DNA of 64,000 nt from G965279355 sp965279355 (GTDB lineage Bacteria; Pseudomonadota; Alphaproteobacteria; CACIAM-22H2), in contig OZ257155.1 in assembly GCA_965279355.1 (NCBI GenBank), forward strand, positions 4,030,001 to 4,094,000, read 5' to 3'. Shown here in pieces: positions 33,762-41,780 of this stretch (positions are counted from its first letter, which is position 1; every line of letters starts with the position of its first letter). The notes beneath the pieces are model-generated. The model saw only the letters and a list, made by a program, of their open reading frames with translations, searched no databases and was not told the DNA's origin. Both the position numbers and the translations under genes were made by a program.

Positions 33762-34436
33762 TCACTGACGCAGCGGCGGTTCCTGAAAGGCGTTGATGTG
33801 ACGACGCATGCTTTCGAAGGCCGCCTGCGGGTCCCGATTCTCGATTGCGTCGATGATATCCTGATGCTCGCGCGCTGAGGCGTCACGGTTCTGCCGTTCG
33901 AGCGTTGAGGCTCGATAGCTTCGCCACTCCGGCTGCTGCCGCAGATTGTTGAGTGCATCGAGAATCAAAACCAGTAGCGGATTGTGAGTCGCTTCGGCGA
34001 TTGACCTGTGTAGCGCGAAGTCCCAAAGCTCGTAGGCGTCCTGATCCGTGGCCACCGCGCGCTTTGCAAGACATTGCTTGATCAGATCGAGATCGCTGCT
34101 TCGGGCGGTCGCTGCTGCGCGGGCCGCGATAGCTGGCTCCAGCACCATACTGGCATCGAAAAGCTCACGAGGGGCGAGGCCGGCCCGGGCTGGCAGCAGA
34201 CTGAGATCTCGCGTCGGCGGCATGCCCCCGACGAAGGTGCCGCGGCCGACATGACGACGAACCAGCCCTTCGGCTTCGAGAACGTCCAGCGCCTTGCGGA
34301 GTGTGGACCGGCTAACGTGCAGCTCTTCGGCAAGATTGCGCTCTGGCGGCAGGCGTGAGTGCAGATGATAGGTCCCGTCCGTCAGGAGAGTGCGCAAGCG
34401 GGCAAGAGTGCGGTTGCTATCGGTTCTCTGGTTCAT
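33762..34436 (-). CDS. GntR/FadR-type transcriptional regulator
   Basis: The 224-residue protein has an N-terminal GntR winged helix (YHLHSRLPPERNLAEELHVSRSTLRKALDVLEAEGLVRRHVGRGTFVGG) and a C-terminal all-helical FCD domain with RAAATARSSDLDLI and ALHRSIAEATHN, where Asp/His residues usually bind metal and ligand. The ATG at 34436 gives a standard length; the longer frame adds 73 unrelated residues. A perfect 8-bp dyad overlaps this start codon and faces the divergent GlcG-like operon, suggesting autoregulation and control of genes on both sides. Confidence 0.93.
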   Translation of the reverse strand: MNQRTDSNRTLARLRTLLTDGTYHLHSRLPPERNLAEELHVSRSTLRKALDVLEAEGLVRRHVGRGTFVGGMPPTRDLSLLPARAGLAPRELFDASMVLEPAIAARAAATARSSDLDLIKQCLAKRAVATDQDAYELWDFALHRSIAEATHNPLLVLILDALNNLRQQPEWRSYRASTLERQNRDASAREHQDIIDAIENRDPQAAFESMRRHINAFQEPPLRQ

Positions 34437-34457
34437 ACCAATACTCCTAATTGGTAT
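34435..34457. promoter_or_regulatory. Perfect inverted repeat overlapping the gntR start, probable operator
   Basis: The arms ATACCAAT and ATTGGTAT are separated by seven bases. The repeat begins at the gntR initiation codon and lies 130 bp before the divergent GlcG-like gene. The TTGGTAT half resembles half-sites of FadR-type GntR regulators. Confidence 0.6.
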
Positions 34458-34586
34458 ACATATATTCTGAATATCCGCCATTATTCCAGTAAAACACTTG
34501 GAAATATTACCTTTGGCCTTTGACCATTGTGATTCATTGGCATAACCGTAGGCCAACGAGAACGATGGAAAAAGGGAAACGCCACA

Positions 34587-35027
34587 ATGTCCGCACTGAC
34601 ATTCGCGCAGGCTGACGAGATTGCGGCGCGCAGCCTGGCCGCACGCCACGACCAAAAGTTCAAACCGCTTGCCGTTGTCGTGTTGAACGCATCGGGTGAA
34701 ACCATCGTGCTCAAGCGCGAGGATAAGACAAGCCTGTTGCGGACGCAGATCGCGACAGCGAAAGCCTGGGGCGCGCTTGGCATGGGATGCGGCAGCCGTG
34801 AACTAGAGCGACGCGCGAAAGCGAACCCGGCCTTCTTCGCCTCGGTCACGGAACTGGCCGAAGGCCGCATGGTTCCCGTTGCCGGCGGCGTTCTGATCCG
34901 CGATAGCGCCGGCGATATTATCGGCGCTGTCGGTATCAGCGGCGATGTCGCCGGTAATGACGAAATCTGCGCGGTCGCCGGGATCAAGGCTGTCGGGCTG
35001 GTTCCCGATACTGGCGATCCGGCTTAG
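34587..35027 (+). CDS. GlcG/HbpS-like protein
   Basis: The 146-residue protein has the GlcG/HbpS fold signature: LTFAQADEIAARSLAARHDQKFKPLAVVVLNASGE, GMGCGSRELERRAKANPAFF and the C-terminal PVAGGVLIRDSAGDIIGAVGISGDVAGNDEICAVAGI. Family members include the haem-binding sensor HbpS and subunits encoded with glycolate and diol catabolism genes. It starts the plus-strand group that continues with the beta-propeller, MetE-like, Bug receptor and hydrolase genes, with only 17 bp to the next gene. Confidence 0.9.
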   Translation: MSALTFAQADEIAARSLAARHDQKFKPLAVVVLNASGETIVLKREDKTSLLRTQIATAKAWGALGMGCGSRELERRAKANPAFFASVTELAEGRMVPVAGGVLIRDSAGDIIGAVGISGDVAGNDEICAVAGIKAVGLVPDTGDPA

Positions 35028-35044
35028 GGCCAGAGGAAGAGGCC

Positions 35045-36055
35045 ATGCCCCGCCTTTACGTCGCAACCAATGGCCTGTCGGTCTGGAGCAGCGACGATCT
35101 CGGCGAGACGATCGGCCGCATGCCGAGCGGCACCGGCCTCTATAGCGGCAGTCAGGTCTGGTCGCTGACGCACCATCCGGATCGGCCTGGCGAGCTGTTT
35201 GCCGGAACCGATACCGGCGTGTACCGGCTGGATTGTGCGAAGAAGCGCTGGCACCACCTGCCGTCGCCGATGGACGATCTGCTGGTGACGGCGCTGGCAC
35301 AATCGCCGCGCGATCCGTCGATCATCGTGGCGGGTACGCAGCCGGCTGGCCTGTTCCGATCGGAAGATGCCGGTGCATCGTGGCGCAAGCTCGACGTGCC
35401 GATGCAGCCATACGTGGCGAGCGGCTTCTATCAGGGCGATGCCCAGAAGGCGGTTGAGCAGGCACCGGTCAAGCATTGGGCGCGTGTGACTGGCATTGCG
35501 TTCGATCCACGCGACGCAACGCTCGCCTGGGCTGGTGTTGAAATCGACGGTGTGTGGCGGAGCGCCGACGGCGGCGTGACCTGGAGCCGGGTCAAGCAAG
35601 GTCTTGTCACCGACGATATCCATGGCTTCGCCGCCACGCGGTCCGGTGCGTCGGTGATTTATGTGACGACGTGCGATGGCCTGCATGAAAGTCGCGATGG
35701 TGGCGTGTCCTGGCGGCTGCGGCCGATCGTTTCACCCTGGCAGTACACGCGGAGCATCGCCGAGAGGACCGACGACACCGGCATCCTGTTCTTGACCAAC
35801 GGTAACGGCCCGCCGGGTACCGACGGCAAACTGTTTTGCAGCCGCGATCACGGCGAGCAGTGGGAGGAGGTTCCGTTGCCGGGCGAGATCGAGAGTTCTC
35901 TCTATTTTCTGGCGACGCATCCGGCCGATCCCATGCTGATCTTCGCTGCTGCAAATCTCGGGCAGATCTTTCGCAGCCACGACGGTGGCGAGACGTGGAC
36001 GGTACTGAAGCGGCGCCTCGGCGAGATCCGTGCCATCGCCTGGCTTCCGGACTGA
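35045..36055 (+). CDS. Asp-box (BNR) repeat beta-propeller, sialidase-like fold
   Basis: The 336-residue protein has at least five Asp-box motifs of the S-x-D-x-G-x-x-W type: SEDAGASWRKL, SADGGVTWSRV, SRDGGVSWRLR, SRDHGEQWEEV and SHDGGETWTVL. These mark the blades of a six-bladed propeller as in sialidases and photosystem assembly factor Ycf48. No signal peptide is visible, so it is probably cytoplasmic, and no sialidase Arg triad could be assigned. Its place between the GlcG-like and MetE-like genes suggests a role in one shared pathway. Confidence 0.88.
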   Translation: MPRLYVATNGLSVWSSDDLGETIGRMPSGTGLYSGSQVWSLTHHPDRPGELFAGTDTGVYRLDCAKKRWHHLPSPMDDLLVTALAQSPRDPSIIVAGTQPAGLFRSEDAGASWRKLDVPMQPYVASGFYQGDAQKAVEQAPVKHWARVTGIAFDPRDATLAWAGVEIDGVWRSADGGVTWSRVKQGLVTDDIHGFAATRSGASVIYVTTCDGLHESRDGGVSWRLRPIVSPWQYTRSIAERTDDTGILFLTNGNGPPGTDGKLFCSRDHGEQWEEVPLPGEIESSLYFLATHPADPMLIFAAANLGQIFRSHDGGETWTVLKRRLGEIRAIAWLPD

Positions 36056-36067
36056 GGAGGAATGGAC

Positions 36068-37108
36068 ATGCGCGACATCCATGTTGTCGGAAGTGTGCCG
36101 TTCGCCGGTGCATCCGAGGTTTTCGAGACGCTGGGTACGACCTTCGGCAGTCGTCTGAAATGGATACCCGACGGTGAAACGGATCTTCGGGCACGCTGGT
36201 CAGGATGGGTGGACGACGTCTTTGCCAGGCATCCGGACTTCGTGAAGACGGGCAAGATCCACGCGATTTCCGAGAAGCCGGGCGATCCCGGTGTCGCGAA
36301 GTACACGCTCCGTGCCGGTGTTTCGCCTGATCGTGTCGCATTCGACAATCTGCCGCTGGCGGAGATCGCCATCGCCTCCTATCGCAACTTCAAGCGTCTG
36401 AAGGACGCCGGTAAGATCGCGCCTGAAGTGCGCATGCAGTTCGACATCGCGCCGGCGCATATCATGGTCTGGCGCTGGTTTGTCGAAGAACTGCACGAAG
36501 CGCTGGAACCGCGCTACGACGATGCGCTGCTTCTCGAGATCCAGAAGATGCTCAAGGTCATTCCAGCGTCCGAACTGGCGATTCAGTGGGATATCGCCTC
36601 GCGTGTTTTTGCCCGTCTGGAATGGGGAAAGCCGACCCGCTACGGCGCAACCAAGGACGCGATGGCCGAAACCTTCGGACGGAACCTCGTTTGGCTGGGA
36701 GAAGGTGTACCGGCGCAGGTCCATCTTCTTTATCACTTCTGTTACGGCTACACGGGGCGCCGCCATACGGTTGAGCCGACCGACATGGGCGACATGGTGA
36801 CCATGGCGAACCTCGTATCGGCGGGTATCTCGCGGCCGCTTCAGCTCATTCATATGCCGGTTCCCCGCAGCCGGTCCGATGCGGCTTTTTTCGCGCCGCT
36901 CGCCAACCTGCGCTTGCGTCCGGAAACACGGATCAGTCTTGGGCTGGTTCATCATACCGACGGCATAGAAGGCACGCGACGTCGCATGAACTCCGCGCGT
37001 CAATATCTTCCGGAGTTTCTTGTGTCGACAGAATGCGGCTGGAGTCAGCGCCCGCGCGAAACCATACCGGATTTGCTCGGCATACATGCCGCCGCGGCAA
37101 ACGGATAA
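36068..37108 (+). CDS. MetE C-terminal-like zinc methyltransferase-fold protein
   Basis: The 346-residue protein resembles the C-terminal TIM barrel of cobalamin-independent methionine synthase and the related UROD/coenzyme M transferase enzymes. The zinc-site pattern appears as YHFCYGY (His223, Cys225) and STECGWSQR (Cys323), matching the H-x-C and late Cys ligands of MetE. The N-terminal MetE half is absent. The ATG at 36068 is chosen because GAGGAGGA is correctly spaced from it but too close to the ATG at 36062. Methyl or alkyl transfer to a thiol is the family reaction; the substrate is unknown. Confidence 0.8.
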   Translation: MRDIHVVGSVPFAGASEVFETLGTTFGSRLKWIPDGETDLRARWSGWVDDVFARHPDFVKTGKIHAISEKPGDPGVAKYTLRAGVSPDRVAFDNLPLAEIAIASYRNFKRLKDAGKIAPEVRMQFDIAPAHIMVWRWFVEELHEALEPRYDDALLLEIQKMLKVIPASELAIQWDIASRVFARLEWGKPTRYGATKDAMAETFGRNLVWLGEGVPAQVHLLYHFCYGYTGRRHTVEPTDMGDMVTMANLVSAGISRPLQLIHMPVPRSRSDAAFFAPLANLRLRPETRISLGLVHHTDGIEGTRRRMNSARQYLPEFLVSTECGWSQRPRETIPDLLGIHAAAANG

Positions 37109-37140
37109 ATCCACAAACAAGCTAAAAAGGGAGGACCGCT

Positions 37141-38142
37141 ATGAAAGAGACGAAGTTCGGCAGCCCGGTGCGTCGCATCGTGATCTTGTCCGCGTTGCTT
37201 GGCGCGCTTCTGGTTCCCATCGTCGCGCAGGCGCAGTCATGGCCGCAGCGCCCGGTTCGCGTTGTGGTGCCTGCTCCGGCGGGTGGCGCGCAGGATGTCT
37301 TCGCGCGTGCTTTGACCTCTGAACTGACAAACATGTGGGGGCAGCAGGTGCTCGTCGAAAATAGGGCCGGCGGCGGCTCTATTCCGGCTACTGAAGCTGT
37401 GGTGCGCGCGACGCCGGATGGCTACACCATCCTGCAGATGGAGAGCGTGACGACTCTCGTCACATTGATGCTGCGGACGACGCAGCCGCCTTACGATTTC
37501 TATAAGGACCTGGTGCCGGTCGCCGTGCTGATGGCGACGCGCGGCATTTTCGTCGCCAGCCCGAAATTTCCGGCGAACAATCTCCAGGAGGTGGCGGCTC
37601 TTGCCCGGGCAAGGCCGGGGCAGATCAACTACGGCAGTTTTGGCGTCGGCAGCATTCCCCATATCGATACTGAGGCGTGGGCGGCTATGGCCGGTGTGAC
37701 ACTCAATCATGTGCCCTATCGCGGTGGTGCACCCCTGGTTCAAGCACTGATGCAGGACGAAGTTTCGTTCGCCATCACGGCACCGACCCCGGCGCTGCCG
37801 CTGGTGCGCGACAAGGCGATCAAGCCGCTGGCGTATCTTTCTCCTAAGCGGTCTCCGCTGTTTCCGGATGTGCCGACGGTTAGCGAACAGGGTTATCCCT
37901 TCGAATCATTGGGCTGGTTCGGCTGGATGGTCCCCACCGGCACACCGCAGGCAATCGTCGAGAAGGTTGCGGCCGACGTGGGTCGCGTGATCTCGGCTCC
38001 GGCTTTCGTCGAGCGTTTCATTACCCAGCAGGGAAACGAACTGATCAATGCGGATGCACGGAAGTTCCGGGAAATGATGGAAAGCGACGCCAAAATCCTT
38101 GCAGCCCGCACGGCACCGCTTAATCTGAAGCTCGATTTCTAA
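37141..38142 (+). CDS. Bug-type tripartite tricarboxylate transport receptor
   Basis: The 333-residue periplasmic protein has a signal peptide ending in VAQAQ, then WPQRPVRVVVPAPAGGAQDVFARALTSELTNMWGQQVLVENRAGGGS, the defining start of the Bug/TctC family. TPDGYTILQME and YGSFGVGSIPHIDTEAWAAMAGV are further family blocks. These proteins bind carboxylates through backbone contacts. No TctA or TctB membrane genes are nearby, so it is an orphan receptor that may serve another transporter or a sensory role. It follows the MetE-like gene by 32 bp and is probably cotranscribed. Confidence 0.93.
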   Translation: MKETKFGSPVRRIVILSALLGALLVPIVAQAQSWPQRPVRVVVPAPAGGAQDVFARALTSELTNMWGQQVLVENRAGGGSIPATEAVVRATPDGYTILQMESVTTLVTLMLRTTQPPYDFYKDLVPVAVLMATRGIFVASPKFPANNLQEVAALARARPGQINYGSFGVGSIPHIDTEAWAAMAGVTLNHVPYRGGAPLVQALMQDEVSFAITAPTPALPLVRDKAIKPLAYLSPKRSPLFPDVPTVSEQGYPFESLGWFGWMVPTGTPQAIVEKVAADVGRVISAPAFVERFITQQGNELINADARKFREMMESDAKILAARTAPLNLKLDF

Positions 38143-38164
38143 AACGGACTCGGGCGAGGAAACC

Positions 38165-39208
38165 ATGGCCAAGAAGAACAAGACCAAGGCAAAAGCGAAA
38201 CCCAAGGCGAAGCGGCCACCTGCCCGTAAGAAGACCGCCCCGAAGCGTCCCGCGAAAGCGGCGGCAAAAGCTCCGGCACGCCTCGCCACGGGTGCCAGGA
38301 TCGTCGGCCACGAGCACTGGACCGTGAAGCATGACGGCGCCGACAAGGTGAAGCTCTTCCTGTGGGAGAAATACGTCGGCGACCCGAAGAAGGCGAAGGG
38401 CACGATCCTGTTCGTGCACGGCTCGTCGATGGCCTCGCAGCCGACCTTCGACCTCAAGGTGCCGGGCCGTCCCGATTCCTCGGTGATGGACTGGTTCGCG
38501 GCGCGCGGTTACGACACCTGGTGCGTCGACATGGAGGGCTATGGCCGTTCCGAGAAGACCCGCGACAACAACGCGCCGATCGCCATGGGCGCCGACGACT
38601 GCTTCGCTGCCGCGCAGTATATCCGGCAGCTCCGCGGCAAGGTTAAGTTCCTGGTCTACGGGATATCGTCGGGCGCCCTGCGCGCGGCACTCTTCGCCGA
38701 GCGTCACCCCGAGCTGGTCGCGCGCCTCGCCCTCGATGCGATGGTGTGGACGGGCGAGGGCAGCCCCACGCTGGAGCAGCGCAAGAAGCGCCTCGACGAA
38801 TACAGGGCGAAGAACCGCCGCCCGATCGACCGCGCCTTCGTGCACAGCATCTTCAACCGCGACCACCCCGGCACGGCCGAGGACCGCACCATCGAAGCCT
38901 TCGCCGACGCGATCCTCGCCCTCGACGATTCCATGCCGACCGGCACCTATGTCGACATGTGCTCACGCCTGCCGGTGGTCGATCCCCTGAAGATCGCGGT
39001 GCCGACCATCGTGATGCGGGGCCAGTGGGACGGCATCGCCAGCTTCGACGACCTGATGAAGTTCTTCGAGCGCCTGCCCAACCCGGACAAGACGTTCACC
39101 GTGATGGCCGGCATCTCGCACGCCAGCTTCCAGCAGAAGAACTACAAGCTGGTGTATCAGATCCTGCAGGCGTTCTTTGAGCAGATGGAGCCGGTGTATC
39201 GGGGGTAG
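38165..39208 (+). CDS. Alpha/beta hydrolase with histone H1-like N-terminal tail
   Basis: The 347-residue protein has two parts. The first 44 residues are a Lys/Ala/Pro-rich tail (AKKNKTKAKAKPKAKRPP and similar) like bacterial H1-like proteins. The rest is an alpha/beta hydrolase with ILFVHGSSMASQP (oxyanion region), the nucleophile elbow YGISSG, an acidic residue in MRGQWDGIAS and the catalytic His in GISHASFQ. The tail is in frame and preceded by GAGGA and the ATG at 38165. It is last in the group begun by the GlcG-like gene. The substrate and the reason for the tail are unknown. Confidence 0.88.
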   Translation: MAKKNKTKAKAKPKAKRPPARKKTAPKRPAKAAAKAPARLATGARIVGHEHWTVKHDGADKVKLFLWEKYVGDPKKAKGTILFVHGSSMASQPTFDLKVPGRPDSSVMDWFAARGYDTWCVDMEGYGRSEKTRDNNAPIAMGADDCFAAAQYIRQLRGKVKFLVYGISSGALRAALFAERHPELVARLALDAMVWTGEGSPTLEQRKKRLDEYRAKNRRPIDRAFVHSIFNRDHPGTAEDRTIEAFADAILALDDSMPTGTYVDMCSRLPVVDPLKIAVPTIVMRGQWDGIASFDDLMKFFERLPNPDKTFTVMAGISHASFQQKNYKLVYQILQAFFEQMEPVYRG

Positions 39209-39221
39209 GGGCGAGGAGCGG

Positions 39222-39596
39222 CTATGTCTTCGCCGGCGCCAGATGCGTCAGCACGCAAAGCCACGCCTCTCCGGCCTTCCGGTAGACGCTGGTGATCCAC
39301 TCATCCGCGCTCATCGGCTTGCCCTGGTACATCCCGGTGTTCTGGCCCCGGCTGGTGACGAGTGCCGTGTCGCCGTAGACCTTCACGCGATGCGTGACGC
39401 TCTGCATCATGTCGTGGCTGAGGGTGCCGTTGCCGACGAGATCGAGAAAACCGGCGCGCGGGAAGATGCCGTGCGGGCTGACCAGCACCCAGTCCTCGGT
39501 CGTGCAGCCGGCGATGCGGGCGGTGTCGTTGGAGACGACGGCGTCGTTGAAGGCGACTTCGATGGCGTGGAATTTATCGAGGGTGGGGTCGGTCAT
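39222..39596 (-). CDS. SnoaL/NTF2-like protein
   Basis: The 124-residue protein has an NTF2-like cone fold pattern (DKFHAIEVAFNDAVVSNDTARIAGCTTEDWVLVSPHGIFPRAGFL, then HRVKVYGDTALVTSRGQNTG and a final WITSVYRKAGEAWLCVLTHLAP). This is the DUF4440/SnoaL-type small fold, used by isomerases, hydrolases and ligand binders. There is no catalytic assignment. It is convergent with the tailed hydrolase gene, 13 bp apart, and followed at its 5' side by a palindromic repeat. Confidence 0.85.
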   Translation of the reverse strand: MTDPTLDKFHAIEVAFNDAVVSNDTARIAGCTTEDWVLVSPHGIFPRAGFLDLVGNGTLSHDMMQSVTHRVKVYGDTALVTSRGQNTGMYQGKPMSADEWITSVYRKAGEAWLCVLTHLAPAKT

Positions 39597-39613
39597 GGGA
39601 GTTCTCCTTTTTC

Positions 39614-39722
39614 GTCATCCCAGCGAAAGCTGGGTCCCAGCCGTTGGGTGGTGCCACAAGGACGTTCCAGTGTGACTGCGTAGAGATCGCGCCACCTGGG
39701 TCCCAGCTTTCGCTGGGATGAC
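39614..39722. repeat. Palindromic intergenic repeat, family A, copy 1
   Basis: The 109-bp element begins GTCATCCCAGCGAAAGCTGG and ends with its inverted counterpart. The interior contains CCAGCCGTTGGGTG and GGACGTTCC. Near-identical ends occur at 53335-53445 and 55626-55736. Confidence 0.85.
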
Positions 39723-39746
39723 ATAGAGAGGGGGCGCCGCGCCAAC

Positions 39747-40370
39747 TTACGTTCCCGGCACCTTCGGCGACGGCCATTTACGCCATAGCGCCACCATGCG
39801 CAGCGCGAAGCCGGCGATGATCCCTGCGATGGCGGAGACCGGGCCGCTGAGGCCGAGTGCGGGGCCGGCGGCGACCACGATGGCGGCGAGCAGGGCGGCG
39901 GTGGCGTAGATTTCTTCATGCAGGATGCGCGGGACCTCGCGCAGCAGCACGTCGCGCACCACGCCGCCGCCGATCGCGGTGAGCACGCCGAGCAGGATCG
40001 CCGGCAGCCAGTGCAGCCCGGCATCGAGCGCCTTCTGGCATCCGGCGACCGCGAACAGGCCGAGGCCCAGCGCATCCAGCACCAGCACCGGCCGCCGCAG
40101 TTTCTCGATGAGGCGATGCGCGAACAGCACCACGATGCTGGAGGCGAGCGCCACCGCTGTATAGGCGGGATCGCGCAAGGTCGCCGGAGGCACCGCGCCG
40201 ATCAGCAGATCGCGCAGGATGCCGCCCGAGAGTGCGGTGGCGAGTGCGAGCACGATCACCCCGAAGACGTCGAGCTTGTGCCGCACGGCGAGCACGCCGC
40301 CCGACAGCCCGAACACGAAAATCCCGATCAGGTCGACGACCAGGATGAGAAGCGGGGAGGGCTCGATCAT
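39747..40370 (-). CDS. TRIC-type cation channel family protein (YadS/UPF0126)
   Basis: The 207-residue membrane protein is made of two similar three-helix halves: FVFGLSGGVLAVRHKLDVFGVIVLALATALSGGILRDLLIG and the later LFAVAGCQKALDAGLHWLPAILLGVLTAIGGGVVRDVLL. The repeated GG-x-x-RD motif (GGILRDLL and GGVVRDVL) is diagnostic of the bacterial trimeric intracellular cation channel family. It lies between two palindromic repeats on the strand opposite xseB. Confidence 0.92.
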   Translation of the reverse strand: MIEPSPLLILVVDLIGIFVFGLSGGVLAVRHKLDVFGVIVLALATALSGGILRDLLIGAVPPATLRDPAYTAVALASSIVVLFAHRLIEKLRRPVLVLDALGLGLFAVAGCQKALDAGLHWLPAILLGVLTAIGGGVVRDVLLREVPRILHEEIYATAALLAAIVVAAGPALGLSGPVSAIAGIIAGFALRMVALWRKWPSPKVPGT

Positions 40371-40414
40371 GGGGCGGAGTTTAGGGGAAGGTTGGGCGCC
40401 AAACCTACCTTGTT

Positions 40415-40440
40415 GTCATCCCGGCTTTCGCTGGGATGAC
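40415..40440. repeat. Single-arm palindromic repeat
   Basis: GTCATCCCGGCTTTCGCTGG continuing to GATGAC is one arm of the family A/D element in the TRIC-xseB gap. Confidence 0.7.
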
Positions 40441-40526
40441 AGATGTATAAAAAGGGCCCCCGGGGCCTCCTTGTAGCGTCCGCCGCACCCCCCTAAACTC
40501 CGCTCCTCTCGCTTCCGGAGTCCGCC

Positions 40527-40778
40527 ATGGCCGAAACCGCTCTCCCGCCCGACATTGCCAAGCTCGGCTTCGAAGAGGCCATGAAGCAGCTTGAGGACAT
40601 CGTGCGCGATCTCGAGGGCGGGAAGAGCAAGCTCGAGGACGCGATCAAGCATTACGAGCGCGGCGTGGCGCTCAAGCGCCATTGCGAGAAGAAGCTGGCC
40701 GAGGCGCAGATGAAGATCGACCGCATCGTTCTGGCCGCCGACGGCAGCGTGAAGACCGAGCCGGCTGAGATCGGCTGA
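40527..40778 (+). CDS. xseB: Exodeoxyribonuclease VII small subunit
   Basis: The 83-residue protein has the XseB pattern: LGFEEAMKQLEDIVRDLEGGKSKLEDAIKHYERGVALKRHCEKKLAEAQMKID, two antiparallel helices that bind the XseA large subunit. Exonuclease VII degrades single-stranded DNA in mismatch and crosslink repair. Length is normal. It lies 40 bp upstream of ispA, followed by dxs, a standard alphaproteobacterial order in which an HDAC-like gene usually precedes it. Confidence 0.95.
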   Translation: MAETALPPDIAKLGFEEAMKQLEDIVRDLEGGKSKLEDAIKHYERGVALKRHCEKKLAEAQMKIDRIVLAADGSVKTEPAEIG

Positions 40779-40818
40779 GCGTCGCTTGCGGAATTTGCCC
40801 CCCAGCCCGGCTTCTCCC

Positions 40819-41718
40819 ATGAACCCTGCCCTGCAGATGGCGCTCACCGCGGCCGCGACCGAGATCGAGGCGGCGCTTGAGTCGCATCTGCCGCTACCCG
40901 ACGGGCCTGAAGCCCGCGTTGTCGAGGCGATGCGCTATGCGGTCCTGGGCGGCGGCAAGCGTCTGCGGCCGTTCATCCTGATGCAGAGTGCGGCGCTGTT
41001 TTCGGTCGCGCGGAATTCGGCGCTGCGCGCCGCCTGCGCGATCGAGATGGTGCATTGCTACAGCCTGGTCCATGACGACCTGCCGGCGATGGACAATGAC
41101 GATCTGCGCCGCGGCAAGCCGACCGTTCACAAGCAGTTCGATGAGGCGACGGCGATCCTCGCCGGCGATGCGCTGCTCACCCGCGCGTTCAAGCTTCTGG
41201 CCAATCCGCTGACCCACGGCGATCCGCAGGTACGCGCCGATCTGGTGCTGGCGTTGGCCGAGGCGTCGGGCGTGTCCGGCATGGTCGGCGGGCAGATGAT
41301 CGATCTGCTGGCCGAAAAGGGTGGGGCGCAGGTCGCCGATATCGGCGCCATCACAAGGCTGCAGCGCCTCAAGACCGGGGCGATCATCGCGTTTGCGGCC
41401 GAGGCGGGGGCGATCCTCGGCAAGGCCTCGATGCCGGCGCGGGTGGCGCTGCGCGCCTACGCCCACGATCTCGGCCTCGCCTTCCAGATCACAGACGACC
41501 TGCTGGATGTCGAGGGCACCGAGGCGGAAACCGGCAAGCGGACCGGCAAGGATGCGGCGCGGGGTAAGGCAACGTTCGTGTCATTATTGGGGCCGGAGAA
41601 AGCCCGTAATAACGCCGGCATGCTGGCCGATCAGGCGGCCAAGCATCTTGATTTATTTGCCGAAAAAGCCGACCTTTTGGCCGAAGTAGCCCGCTGGGTC
41701 GTCTCCCGGCGCAGCTAG
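40819..41718 (+). CDS. ispA: Polyprenyl synthetase, probable farnesyl/geranylgeranyl diphosphate synthase
   Basis: The 299-residue prenyltransferase has the first Asp-rich motif DDLPAMDNDD, GGGKRLRPF, and the second motif FQITDDLLD. The residues before DDLPAMD (CYSLVHDD) fit bacterial short-chain synthases. It condenses IPP with allylic diphosphates in the cytosol. The ATG at 40819 is preferred over a TTG at 40786. It sits between xseB and dxs, so it supplies the isoprenoid pathway with dxs from one locus. Confidence 0.94.
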   Translation: MNPALQMALTAAATEIEAALESHLPLPDGPEARVVEAMRYAVLGGGKRLRPFILMQSAALFSVARNSALRAACAIEMVHCYSLVHDDLPAMDNDDLRRGKPTVHKQFDEATAILAGDALLTRAFKLLANPLTHGDPQVRADLVLALAEASGVSGMVGGQMIDLLAEKGGAQVADIGAITRLQRLKTGAIIAFAAEAGAILGKASMPARVALRAYAHDLGLAFQITDDLLDVEGTEAETGKRTGKDAARGKATFVSLLGPEKARNNAGMLADQAAKHLDLFAEKADLLAEVARWVVSRRS

Positions 41719-41780
41719 CAATCGTGCTGTCCCCGCGAAAAGACGCGGCATAACGACTCAAGGCCCGACGTTCGTAGAAG

